Assembly: GCF_028622875.1 (NCBI RefSeq)
Contig: NZ_CP117709.1
Span: forward strand, 1,798,001-1,862,000
Direction of reading: 5' to 3'
Length of the DNA: 64,000 nt
DNA from: Streptomyces sp. MMBL 11-1
GTDB lineage: Bacteria > Actinomycetota > Actinomycetes > Streptomycetales > Streptomycetaceae
The position numbers were made by a program, and so were the translations under genes. Position 1 is the first letter of the stretch; each line of letters opens with the position of its first letter. This document shows positions 17,906 through 25,982 of this stretch, piece by piece. The notes beneath the pieces were generated by a model. It saw only the letters and a list, made by a program, of their open reading frames with translations. It had not been told where the DNA came from and did no database searches.

Positions 17906-18567
17906 GCCCGCAGCAGCGCCCGGGAGCGGGCCCGGTGGCGGTGGCGGTAGAAGCGCCTGGCCCAGGGTGAGGTGGGGCGGGCCAGTCTCACCGCGCCGAC
18001 CAGGGCGACGAACGGGACGAGGGTGCCGAGCACCGCCATCCGCAGCTTGCCCTTGAACAGGGCGGTCAGGACGAAGCAGAAGTTGATGACGTAGGTCGTG
18101 ATGAGGCCGAGTCTCCCCTGCTGCTCCTCGTCGGTGACGTCGTCGACGCCCAGCGGCGAGAAGCCCGCCAGGACCAGCGCCACCAGCGAGACGGTCAGCA
18201 CGACCACCTCCACGCTCTGGCGGCCCTCCTCGGTCCAGTACACGTCGTCCAGATGCAGGATCAGGGCGAACTCGTCCAGCACCAGGCCGGCCCCCACCCC
18301 GAAGATCACCGCGCAGATCCCGGCGGCCAGGCCGTGCCGCCCGGTGGCCACCGCGCCGAATCCGCCGATCACCGACAGCACGACGCCCGGCACCACGTGG
18401 TGGATGTGCACCCCGCCCGGGGTGATGTCGCGGAACGGGCCCTTCCCGGCGCGGATCATGCGGGTGATGGTGCGGGTGATCGCGAAGGTCAGGACGAAGG
18501 CCGCCAGCGCGAGGAGCAGCGGCGTCTTGCCCGGCTCCGCGATGTTGTCGTGCCACCAGTGACCCAT
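17809..18567 (-). CDS. Integral membrane protein of unknown function
   Basis: 252 residues with about six membrane helices starting near residues 15, 55, 75, 120, 155 and 180. Distinctive features are a HIHHVVPGVVLS motif at the second helix and an acidic DDVYWTEEGR after the third. The C-terminus is very basic (RRFYRHRHRARSRALLRAYHH). ATG at 18567 is preferred to the GTG at 18576 because CGGGAG lies eight bases before it. Convergent overlap of 97 bases with the previous gene means both stops lie inside the other's coding end. I do not recognise the family beyond being common in Streptomyces. Confidence 0.75.
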   Translation of the reverse strand: MGHWWHDNIAEPGKTPLLLALAAFVLTFAITRTITRMIRAGKGPFRDITPGGVHIHHVVPGVVLSVIGGFGAVATGRHGLAAGICAVIFGVGAGLVLDEFALILHLDDVYWTEEGRQSVEVVVLTVSLVALVLAGFSPLGVDDVTDEEQQGRLGLITTYVINFCFVLTALFKGKLRMAVLGTLVPFVALVGAVRLARPTSPWARRFYRHRHRARSRALLRAYHHDVRWAGPRRKFQDLIGGAPDRVPPPPAP

Positions 18568-18655
18568 GCCACCCACTCCCGATACGTCAGGTTTCGCGGC
18601 GATTGGCGCGTTTCGCCCAATCTATCGACGGGGCCCAGCGGCTAGCCTGCGCGCG

Positions 18656-19438
18656 GTGACCTCCCTGAACAGCCACGGCATACGTTTCGCCTTCGGCACC
18701 CTGACCGTGCTGCCCGTCCGCGTGACCCGCTGGGACCGCGCGACCGCCCGCTCCGGCATGCTCTGCGCCCCGCTGGCCGGGCTCGTCGTGGGGCTGCTCG
18801 CCGGGGCCCTCGGCTCGCTGTCGTCGCTGGCAGGCTCGGGGCCGCTGCTCGCGGCGGTCGCCTCCGTCGCGGTCCCCGCCGCTCTCACCCGGGGGCTGCA
18901 CCTGGACGGCCTGGCGGACACGGCGGACGGCCTCGGCAGCGGGAAGCCGGCCGCCGACGCGCTGCGGATCATGAAGCAGTCCGACATTGGGCCGTTCGGT
19001 GTCATCACGCTGCTCCTGGTGCTGCTGGCCCAGGTCGCCGTCCTCTTCGAGCTGTACGGGGAGGGCTGGGCGCACGGGGCCGTCGGGGCCGCCGTCGCGG
19101 GCGTCGCCGCCCGTCTCGCGCTGACCCTGGCATCCCGTCAGGGCGTCCCGGCGGCCCGGCCGGAGGGGCTCGGCGCGGTGGTGGCGTCCACGGTCCCGGG
19201 TGGGCGGGCGCTGCTGGTGGCGGTGGTGACGGTGGCGCTGTGCGCGGCGGCGGGCGCGCTGCTGGGCCCGTACGGGGCGCTGCGCCACGCGCTCGCGGTG
19301 CTCGGTGCGCTCGCCGCCGCCGAACTGCTGCTGCGGCACTGCGTGCGGCGGTTCGGCGGGGTCACCGGGGACGTCTTCGGGGGCGTCGAGGAGACCGCGG
19401 CGACGGCGGCCCTGGTGGCGCTGGCGCTCGGGACCTGA
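18656..19438 (+). CDS. cobS: Adenosylcobinamide-GDP ribazoletransferase (cobalamin synthase) CobS
   Basis: 260-residue membrane enzyme joining adenosylcobinamide-GDP and alpha-ribazole (phosphate), the last assembly step of cobalamin. It has the family signature ALTRGLHLDGLADTADGLGSG, then MKQSDIGPFGVITLLLVLLAQ, and about six membrane segments. The GTG at 18656 is supported by a TAGCCT -10 box at 18643-18648, seven bases upstream, so the message is probably leaderless. With cobU and cobT it completes the nucleotide-loop pathway within 5 kb, though the two membrane-protein genes between them mean it has its own promoter. Confidence 0.92.
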   Translation: MTSLNSHGIRFAFGTLTVLPVRVTRWDRATARSGMLCAPLAGLVVGLLAGALGSLSSLAGSGPLLAAVASVAVPAALTRGLHLDGLADTADGLGSGKPAADALRIMKQSDIGPFGVITLLLVLLAQVAVLFELYGEGWAHGAVGAAVAGVAARLALTLASRQGVPAARPEGLGAVVASTVPGGRALLVAVVTVALCAAAGALLGPYGALRHALAVLGALAAAELLLRHCVRRFGGVTGDVFGGVEETAATAALVALALGT

Positions 19439-19488
19439 CGGCGGGGCACATCGCCGGGGCATCGGTGCCACTCCCGGCGCAGCTGCCG

Positions 19489-19584
19489 CCTCGACCGTCG
19501 CCGCAGCCATCGCATCGGCCCTCACATCGGCCGTCGCCGCGTCCGTCGCCGCGTCCGTCGCATCGGCCGTCGCATCGGCCGGAA
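19489..19584. repeat. 12-bp degenerate tandem repeat, about eight units
   Basis: Seven consecutive 12-mers from 19501 alternate between CATCGGCCGTCG and CCGCGTCCGTCG types, with an eighth weaker unit at 19489. They occupy the middle of the 309-base gap between cobS and pepA. Nothing else is evident in that gap apart from a GGCGCAC-type G/C-rich background and the pepA leader. Confidence 0.75.
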
Positions 19585-19747
19585 CCGACCGCCGTAACAG
19601 TCGGAACGGGCCCGCCGCCGTCACGGAGCAGGAACCGCGCGCGTAGGCTCATTCCCGGCACATCGTCGGGGCGTCTACGATGCGCCGGGCACGGTCGGCC
19701 CACCCCTCGACCGAACTCGAACTCAACGGAAGCGAGATTTCACCACC

Positions 19748-21304
19748 GTGACTGCTCTCACTCTCAGCACTGCCGGTGCGGCGACGCTGCGCGCCGACGC
19801 ACTCGTCGTCGGCGTCGCCAAGGGCACCGGGCCGAAGTCGGGTCCGGTCCTCGCACCGGGCTCCGAGGCCGTGGACAAGGCGTTCGGCGGAAAGCTCGCC
19901 GCCGTCCTCGCGACCCTGGGCGCCACCGGTGCCGAGGGCGAACTGACCAAGCTGCCCGCCGCGTCCGGCCTCAAGGCCCCGGTCGTCGTCGCGGTCGGTC
20001 TCGGTCCGGTCCCGGACAAGGAGGACGCCTACGACGCCGAGGCGCTGCGCCGCGCGGCGGGCACCGCGGCCCGTGCGCTGCACGGCTCCAAGAAGGCCGG
20101 CTTCGCGCTGCCCGCCGCCTCCGTCGAGGACGCCGCCGCCGTCGCCGAGGGCGCGCTCCTGGGCGCGTACGCCTTCACCGCCTACCAGGGCGGCGAGAAC
20201 AAGCTGGCCCCCAAGGACGCGAAGTCCAAGGACAGTGGCCCGAAACTGCCGCTCGCCGAGGTGGCTCTGCTCGGCGCCAAGCCGCGCGACAAGGCCTACA
20301 AGGCGGCCGTCGAGCGCGCCCTGGCCCTGGTCGAGGAGATCAACCGGGCCCGCGACCTGATCAACACCCCGCCGAACGACCTGTACCCGGAGTCCTTCGC
20401 CGCCGTGGCCACCGCCGCGGGCAAGGAGCACGGCGTCAAGGTCCAGGTCCTCGACGAGAAGGCCCTCGTCAAGGGCGGCTACGGCGGCATCCTCGGCGTC
20501 GGCCAGGGCGCCGAGCGCGGCCCGCGCCTCGTGAAGCTCGCCTACACGCACCCGAAGGCGGAGAAGACCCTGGCCCTGGTGGGCAAGGGCATCACCTACG
20601 ACTCGGGCGGCATCTCGCTCAAGCCGGCCGGCCACAACGAGACGATGAAGTGCGACATGGCCGGCGCCGCCGCCGTGTTCGCCGCCGTCGTCACGGCCGC
20701 CCGCCTGGGCCTGAAGGTCAACGTCACCGGCTGGCTGGCGCTGGCCGAGAACATGCCCTCCGGCAACGCCACCCGCCCCGGTGACGTGCTCCGCATGTAC
20801 AGCGGCAAGACCGTCGAGGTGCTCAACACCGACGCCGAGGGCCGCCTCGTCCTGGCCGACGCGCTGACCCGCGCGTCGGAGGAGAAGCCGGACGCGATCG
20901 TCGACGTGGCGACCCTGACCGGCGCGATGGTGCTGGCGCTCGGCAACCGCACCTTCGGTGTGATGGCCAACGACGACGCCTTCCGCACGTCGATCCACGA
21001 GATCGCCGAGGAGGTCGGCGAGCCGTCCTGGCCGATGCCGCTCCCCGCCGACCTGCGCAAGGGCATGGACTCCCCCACCGCCGACATCGCCAACATGGGC
21101 GAGCGCATGGGCGGCGGCCTGGTGGCCGGTCTGTTCCTGAAGGAGTTCGTGGGCGAGGGCATCGCCTGGGCGCACCTGGACATCGCGGGCCCGGCCTTCC
21201 ACGAGGGCGCGCCGTACGGCTACACGCCCAAGGGCGGCACCGGCTCCGCGGTCCGCACCCTGGTGCGGCTCGCCGAGCGCACCGCCGCGGGCGACCTCGG
21301 CTGA
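19748..21304 (+). CDS. pepA: Leucyl aminopeptidase (M17 family)
   Basis: 518-residue cytoplasmic aminopeptidase that releases N-terminal residues, using two divalent metals. The N-terminal macro-like domain spans about 1-180 and the catalytic domain 190-518. Metal and active-site signatures are GKGITYDSGGISLKP, MKCDMAGAAAV and the M17 signature NTDAEGRLVLADAL. C-terminal conservation continues in DIANMGERMGGG and WAHLDIAGPAF. GTG at 19748 gives the expected N-terminus (MTALTLSTAGAATL). Single gene, followed by its own terminator. Confidence 0.95.
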   Translation: MTALTLSTAGAATLRADALVVGVAKGTGPKSGPVLAPGSEAVDKAFGGKLAAVLATLGATGAEGELTKLPAASGLKAPVVVAVGLGPVPDKEDAYDAEALRRAAGTAARALHGSKKAGFALPAASVEDAAAVAEGALLGAYAFTAYQGGENKLAPKDAKSKDSGPKLPLAEVALLGAKPRDKAYKAAVERALALVEEINRARDLINTPPNDLYPESFAAVATAAGKEHGVKVQVLDEKALVKGGYGGILGVGQGAERGPRLVKLAYTHPKAEKTLALVGKGITYDSGGISLKPAGHNETMKCDMAGAAAVFAAVVTAARLGLKVNVTGWLALAENMPSGNATRPGDVLRMYSGKTVEVLNTDAEGRLVLADALTRASEEKPDAIVDVATLTGAMVLALGNRTFGVMANDDAFRTSIHEIAEEVGEPSWPMPLPADLRKGMDSPTADIANMGERMGGGLVAGLFLKEFVGEGIAWAHLDIAGPAFHEGAPYGYTPKGGTGSAVRTLVRLAERTAAGDLG

Positions 21305-21323
21305 GTTCCCGCCTTCCGTCGCG

Positions 21324-21353
21324 TACGGCCCCGGGCACAGGTCCGGGGCCGTA
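21324..21353 (+). terminator. Terminator hairpin after pepA
   Basis: TACGGCCCCGG (21324-21334) pairs perfectly with CCGGGGCCGTA (21343-21353) around an 8-base loop, 20 bases after the pepA stop. Confidence 0.7.
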
Positions 21354-21477
21354 GGTGTTCTCGGAGCGGAAGCGGCAAGGATGAGCGGCGGAGGACGGAT
21401 GGGCGAGGGCGGGCGAGCGGGTTTCGCTCTCGACGAACACCGCCCGAATCCGTAGCGATCCACGCAGCAGTAACCCT

Positions 21478-21503
21478 CCGGAACGGACGATCATCCGTCC
21501 CGG
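21478..21503. promoter_or_regulatory. Near-palindrome upstream of lpd
   Basis: A 26-bp palindrome, arms CCGGAACGGACGA and TCATCCGTCCCGG, matches at 11 of 13 positions. It lies in the 369-base gap between pepA and lpd. It could be an operator; no regulator is assigned. The remainder of the gap holds the pepA hairpin and no believable ORF. Confidence 0.3.
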
Positions 21504-21673
21504 ACCCGGGCCCCGCGTCCCGCCCACCGTCGACAAGTGCGAAGATGGGTTCTCGGCAGGACAGGGCCCCCACCACAGGGCCGAAGACAAAAGCGGCCGC
21601 ACACCAGCCGACCGGCCGGTCACACCCCAGCCATGGGGCCCGGCGTACGGCGCACATGCATGGAGGACGTGAC

Positions 21674-23062
21674 GTGGCGAACGACGCCAGCACCGTTTTC
21701 GACCTAGTGATCCTCGGCGGTGGCAGTGGCGGTTACGCCGCGGCCCTGCGCGGAGCGCAGCTGGGCCTGGACGTCGCCCTGATCGAGAAGGGCAAGGTCG
21801 GCGGCACCTGCCTGCACAACGGCTGCATTCCCACCAAGGCGCTGCTGCACGCGGGCGAGATCGCGGACCAGGCCCGCGAGTCGGCCCAGTTCGGCGTGAA
21901 GGCGACCTTCGAGGGCATCGACATGGAGGCCGTCAACAAGTACAAGGACGAGGTGATCTCGGGCCTGTACAAGGGTCTCCAGGGACTCATCGCCTCGCGC
22001 AAGGTCCACTACATCGAGGGTGAGGGCAAGCTGTCCTCCCCCACCTCGGTGGACGTGAACGGCCAGCGTGTCCAGGGCCGCCACGTGCTGCTGGCGACCG
22101 GCTCCGTGCCGAAGTCGCTGCCCGGCCTGGAGATCGACGGCAACCGGATCATCTCCTCGGACCACGCGCTGAAGATGGACCGCGTCCCGAAGTCCGCGAT
22201 CGTGCTGGGCGGCGGCGTCATCGGCGTCGAGTTCGCCTCGGCGTGGAAGTCCTTCGGCACCGAGGTCACCATCGTCGAGGGCCTCAAGCACCTCGTCCCG
22301 GTCGAGGACGAGAACAGCTCCAAGCTTCTTGAGCGCGCGTTCCGCAAGCGCGGCATCAAGTTCAACCTCGGCACCTTCTTCGACAAGGCCGAGTACACCG
22401 AGGACGGCGTCCGCGTGACGCTCGCCGACGGCAAGACCTTCGAGGCGGAGCTGCTGCTCGTCGCCATCGGCCGCGGCCCGGTCTCGCAGGGCCTTGGCTA
22501 CGAGGAGCAGGGCGTCGCGATGGACCGCGGCTATGTCCTGGTCGACGAGTACATGCAGACCAACGTCCCGACGATCTCGGCCGTGGGCGACCTCGTCCCG
22601 ACCCTCCAGCTCGCCCACGTCGGCTTCGCCGAGGGCATCCTGGTGGCGGAGCGGCTGGCCGGTCTGAAGACCGTCCCGGTCGACTACGACGGCGTGCCCA
22701 AGGTGACGTACTGCCACCCCGAGGTCGCCTCCGTCGGCATCACCGAGGCCAAGGCCAAGGAGATCTACGGCGCGGACAAGGTCGTCGCCCTCAAGTACAA
22801 CCTCGCGGGCAACGGCAAGAGCAAGATCCTCAAGACCGCGGGCGAGATCAAGCTCGTCCAGGTCAAGGACGGCGCCGTGGTCGGCGTCCACATGGTGGGC
22901 GACCGCATGGGCGAGCAGGTCGGCGAAGCCCAGCTGATCTACAACTGGGAAGCGCTGCCCTCCGAGGTCGCCCAGCTCATCCACGCACACCCGACGCAGA
23001 ACGAGGCGATGGGCGAGGCTCACCTGGCGCTGGCCGGCAAGCCTCTCCACGCCCACGACTGA
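21674..23062 (+). CDS. lpdA: Dihydrolipoyl dehydrogenase (E3)
   Basis: Re-oxidises dihydrolipoyl groups on E2, passing electrons through FAD and a disulfide to NAD+. 462 residues: FAD-binding GGGSGGYAAALRGAQLG, redox disulfide GGTCLHNGCIPTKALLH, second nucleotide site LGGGVIGVEFASAW, AVGDLVPTLQLAH and the C-terminal active-site base in IHAHPTQNEAMGEA. GTG at 21674 follows GGAGG by seven bases. A longer open frame upstream is untranslated. It lies 62 bases ahead of sucB, probably in one operon. It serves as the common E3 for the pyruvate and 2-oxoglutarate dehydrogenase complexes. Confidence 0.95.
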   Translation: MANDASTVFDLVILGGGSGGYAAALRGAQLGLDVALIEKGKVGGTCLHNGCIPTKALLHAGEIADQARESAQFGVKATFEGIDMEAVNKYKDEVISGLYKGLQGLIASRKVHYIEGEGKLSSPTSVDVNGQRVQGRHVLLATGSVPKSLPGLEIDGNRIISSDHALKMDRVPKSAIVLGGGVIGVEFASAWKSFGTEVTIVEGLKHLVPVEDENSSKLLERAFRKRGIKFNLGTFFDKAEYTEDGVRVTLADGKTFEAELLLVAIGRGPVSQGLGYEEQGVAMDRGYVLVDEYMQTNVPTISAVGDLVPTLQLAHVGFAEGILVAERLAGLKTVPVDYDGVPKVTYCHPEVASVGITEAKAKEIYGADKVVALKYNLAGNGKSKILKTAGEIKLVQVKDGAVVGVHMVGDRMGEQVGEAQLIYNWEALPSEVAQLIHAHPTQNEAMGEAHLALAGKPLHAHD

Positions 23063-23124
23063 TCCCCCGGTCCCGGGCGCGACGACCGACCACTTCCGCA
23101 ATTTCGTAAGGAGCAACTGAAACC

Positions 23125-24933
23125 ATGTCGGTTTCCGTAACCCTTCCGGCGCTCGGCGAGAGCGTCACCGAGGGCACTGTCACCCGTTGGCTGAAGGCCG
23201 AGGGCGAGCGTGTCGAGGCCGACGAGCCGTTGCTCGAGGTCTCGACCGACAAGGTCGACACCGAGATCCCGGCCCCCGCGTCCGGTGTTCTGTCCTCCAT
23301 CAAGGTCGCCGAGGACGAGACCGTCGAGGTCGGCGCCGAGCTGGCCGTCATCGACGACGGCTCGGGCGCTCCGGCCGAGGCCGAGGCCCCCGCCGCCGAG
23401 CCCGCCTCCACCCCGGCCCCGCAGGCCGAGGAGGCGCCCACCGCCCCGTCGACCGAGACCGAGGCTCCGGCCCAGGCCCCGACCGCCGAGGCGACCACCG
23501 GCGGTTCGTCCGCCGAGGGCACCGACGTCACCCTTCCGGCGCTCGGCGAGAGCGTCACCGAGGGCACCGTCACCCGCTGGCTCAAGGAGGTCGGCGAGGA
23601 GGTGGCCGAGGACGAGCCGCTGCTGGAGGTCTCCACGGACAAGGTCGACACCGAGATCCCCGCCCCGGTCGCCGGTGTGCTGCTGGAGATCGTGGTCGGC
23701 GAGGACGAGACCGCCGAGGTCGGCGCGAAGCTCGCCGTCATCGGCGCCCCGGGCGCTGCCCCGGCCGCCGCTCCGGCGCAGCCCGCCGCCCCGGCGCAGG
23801 AGGCCCCGAAGGCCGAGGCGCCGAAGGCCGAGGCGCCGAAGGCCGAGGCGCCGAAGCAGGAGGCCCCCGCGGCTCCCGCCCCGGCCCCCGCGGCTCCGGC
23901 CGCTCCGGCCCCGGCCCCCGCGGCTCCCGCCGCTCCGGCTCCGGCGCAGCCCGCCCCCGCCGCCCCGGCACCGGCCGCCCCGGCCGCGCCCTCCGGTGAC
24001 GACGGCGCGTACGTCACGCCGCTGGTCCGCAAGCTCGCGTCCGAGAACAACGTGGACCTGGGCTCGGTCAAGGGCACCGGCGTCGGTGGCCGTATCCGCA
24101 AGCAGGACGTCGTCGCCGCCGCGGAGGCCGCCAAGGCCGCCGCGGCCGCTCCGGCCCCGGCAGCCGCCGCTCCGGCGGCCGCCAAGGCGCCGAAGCTGGA
24201 GGCGTCCCCGCTGCGCGGTCAGACGGTCAAGATGACCCGCATGCGCAAGGTCATCGGCGAGAACATGATGAAGGCGCTGCACTCGCAGGCCCAGCTGACC
24301 TCGGTCCTCGAGGTCGACATCACCAAGCTGATGAAGCTGCGCAACCAGGCGAAGGCCTCCTTCGCCGCCCGTGAGGGCGTCAAGCTGTCCCCGATGCCGT
24401 TCTTCGTGAAGGCGGCGGCCCAGGCGCTGAAGGCCCACCCGGTCATCAACGCCCGGATCAACGAGGACGAGGGCACCATCACGTACTTCGACTCGGAGAA
24501 CATCGGCATCGCCGTGGACGCCGAGAAGGGTCTGATGACCCCGGTCATCAAGGGTGCGGGCGACCTGAACATCGCCGGCATCTCCAAGAAGACCGCGGAG
24601 CTCGCGGGCAAGGCGCGCGGTGGCGGCCTGACGCCGGACGACATGTCCGGCGCCACCTTCACCATCAGCAACACCGGTTCGCGCGGCGCCCTGTTCGACA
24701 CGGTCATCGTGCCGCCGAACCAGGCCGCCATCCTGGGCATCGGCGCCACGGTCCGCCGCCCGGTGGTCATCGACCACCCGGACCTCGGCGAGACGATCGC
24801 GGTGCGCGACATGACGTACCTCTCGCTCTCCTACGACCACCGTCTGGTGGACGGCGCGGACGCCGCCCGCTACCTGACGTCGGTCAAGGCGATCCTGGAG
24901 GCCGGTGAGTTCGAGGTCGAGCTCGGCCTCTGA
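23125..24933 (+). CDS. sucB: 2-oxoacid dehydrogenase E2, dihydrolipoamide acyltransferase with two lipoyl domains
   Basis: 602 residues. Two lipoyl domains (about 2-77 and 133-208) carry the lipoylated Lys in [12 protein letters not shown]. Alanine/proline-rich flexible linkers connect them, the second with [10 protein letters not shown] repeats. A peripheral-subunit-binding domain (about 290-330, [16 protein letters not shown]) and a catalytic domain (about 365-602) with [18 protein letters not shown] follow. It forms the complex core that moves acyl groups to CoA. ATG at 23125 follows AAGGAG. It lies downstream of lpd. In actinobacteria this E2 can serve both pyruvate and 2-oxoglutarate dehydrogenase, which would explain aceE nearby without a separate E2. 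Named sucB by convention. Confidence 0.93.
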   Translation: MSVSVTLPALGESVTEGTVTRWLKAEGERVEADEPLLEVSTDKVDTEIPAPASGVLSSIKVAEDETVEVGAELAVIDDGSGAPAEAEAPAAEPASTPAPQAEEAPTAPSTETEAPAQAPTAEATTGGSSAEGTDVTLPALGESVTEGTVTRWLKEVGEEVAEDEPLLEVSTDKVDTEIPAPVAGVLLEIVVGEDETAEVGAKLAVIGAPGAAPAAAPAQPAAPAQEAPKAEAPKAEAPKAEAPKQEAPAAPAPAPAAPAAPAPAPAAPAAPAPAQPAPAAPAPAAPAAPSGDDGAYVTPLVRKLASENNVDLGSVKGTGVGGRIRKQDVVAAAEAAKAAAAAPAPAAAAPAAAKAPKLEASPLRGQTVKMTRMRKVIGENMMKALHSQAQLTSVLEVDITKLMKLRNQAKASFAAREGVKLSPMPFFVKAAAQALKAHPVINARINEDEGTITYFDSENIGIAVDAEKGLMTPVIKGAGDLNIAGISKKTAELAGKARGGGLTPDDMSGATFTISNTGSRGALFDTVIVPPNQAAILGIGATVRRPVVIDHPDLGETIAVRDMTYLSLSYDHRLVDGADAARYLTSVKAILEAGEFEVELGL

Positions 24934-24960
24934 ACACCCCTGCTGTAACCAGCCTCACCA

Positions 24961-25001
24961 GCGGCGCCCCCGCCCGGAAACCATCCGGGCGGGGGCGCCG
25001 C
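24961..25001 (+). terminator. Terminator hairpin after sucB
   Basis: A perfect 17-bp stem, GCGGCGCCCCCGCCCGG with its complement, and loop AAACCAT (24978-24984) lie 27 bases after the sucB stop. Confidence 0.85.
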
Positions 25002-25090
25002 CGTATTGTCTAGGCCGGAGCGGCACCACAGAAGGCCTACCGCCGCCGTGATGATGTAGGCAGCACCGGTCTGCCCTGAAGGAGCCCTCC

Positions 25091-25714
25091 ATGACCCCGC
25101 CCGTCGTCCACTCGCTGCGCGAACAGATCCGCGAGCACATCGTGGAGGGGATCGTCAGCGGGCGCTGGAAGCCGGGTGAGCGGATCGTGGAGCGCCGCAT
25201 CGCCACCGAGCTGGAGGTCAGCCAGACGCCCGTGCGCGAGGCGCTGCGCGAGCTGGAGACGCTCCGGCTGATCGAGTCGGCCCCCAACAAGGGCGTCCGC
25301 GTCCGCAACCTCACCGCGGCCGACCTGGAGGAGAGCTACCCGGTCCGGGCCGGCCTGGAGCAGATCGCGGCGGAGCTGGCGGCCCCGCGGCTCGGCCGGG
25401 ACTGCTCGGCGCTGGCCCCGCACGTGGCCGCGCTGTACGAGGCGGACCGGCTGGCCGACGGCGAGGCGCAGGTGCGGCACACGGTCGGCTTCCACCGGGA
25501 GCTGGTGCGGGCCGCCGGGAACGCGGTGCTGCTGCACACCTGGGAGGGGCTGGGCATCGAGGTGTTCACGGCCCTGTCGATCCGCTGGCTAGGCACGGTG
25601 CAGAAGTCGTACGCGGAGGAGCACCAGGCACTCATCGACGCGTTCCTCGCCGAGGACCCGGCGATCGGGGCCCTGGTGAAGGCGCATGTGCTGGGCTGCG
25701 CGCCCCGTGCCTGA
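25091..25714 (+). CDS. GntR-family transcriptional regulator (FCD type)
   Basis: 207 residues. The winged-helix domain (about 8-75) has IVEGIVSGRWKPGERIVERRIA and the recognition segment VSQTPVREALRELETLRLIE. A helical FCD-like effector domain (about 80-200) follows, with acidic and histidine residues suited to binding a carboxylic-acid ligand, possibly with metal. It sits directly before aceE on the same strand, 268 bases upstream. A perfect TGATCGAT palindrome in that gap overlaps the likely aceE -35 box, so repression of aceE is the natural inference. ATG at 25091 follows AAGGAG. Confidence 0.88.
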   Translation: MTPPVVHSLREQIREHIVEGIVSGRWKPGERIVERRIATELEVSQTPVREALRELETLRLIESAPNKGVRVRNLTAADLEESYPVRAGLEQIAAELAAPRLGRDCSALAPHVAALYEADRLADGEAQVRHTVGFHRELVRAAGNAVLLHTWEGLGIEVFTALSIRWLGTVQKSYAEEHQALIDAFLAEDPAIGALVKAHVLGCAPRA

Positions 25715-25867
25715 CTCCTCCTGCGAGATGCCGATCATCTGGCGTCCGACCTGCTCTTCCGTGCAGGTCAGCGCCCCATTTGCACGCTATTTCGCGTCAC
25801 TCCGTGCCCCCTTTCGAGGCACCCCATGCCACTTTTCTTCGCATCGAGAAGTTTTGCCTTCAATCCT

Positions 25868-25897
25868 TTGATCGATCATCGATCAGCGCCTTACAGT
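25868..25897 (+). promoter_or_regulatory. aceE promoter with overlapping palindromic operator
   Basis: A perfect 8-1-8 palindrome, TGATCGAT-C-ATCGATCA, lies at 25869-25885. A promoter TTGATC (25868-25873), 18 bases, TACAGT (25892-25897) overlaps it, so a bound protein would block the -35 box. The GntR regulator encoded just upstream is the obvious candidate. Transcription would start near 25904, 80 bases before the aceE ATG. Confidence 0.6.
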
Positions 25898-25982
25898 TCA
25901 TCTCGCGGGCCCACCGGCCCCATCGCCCTGTCCTGCCAGCCAGGGCCTTCTCCACCCCCCTCCTCCCCGGAAGGCGGCGATC

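Noticed and set aside
19489..19584. Possible CRISPR array
   Set aside because: Units are 12 bases with no spacers and no cas genes nearby: a simple tandem repeat.
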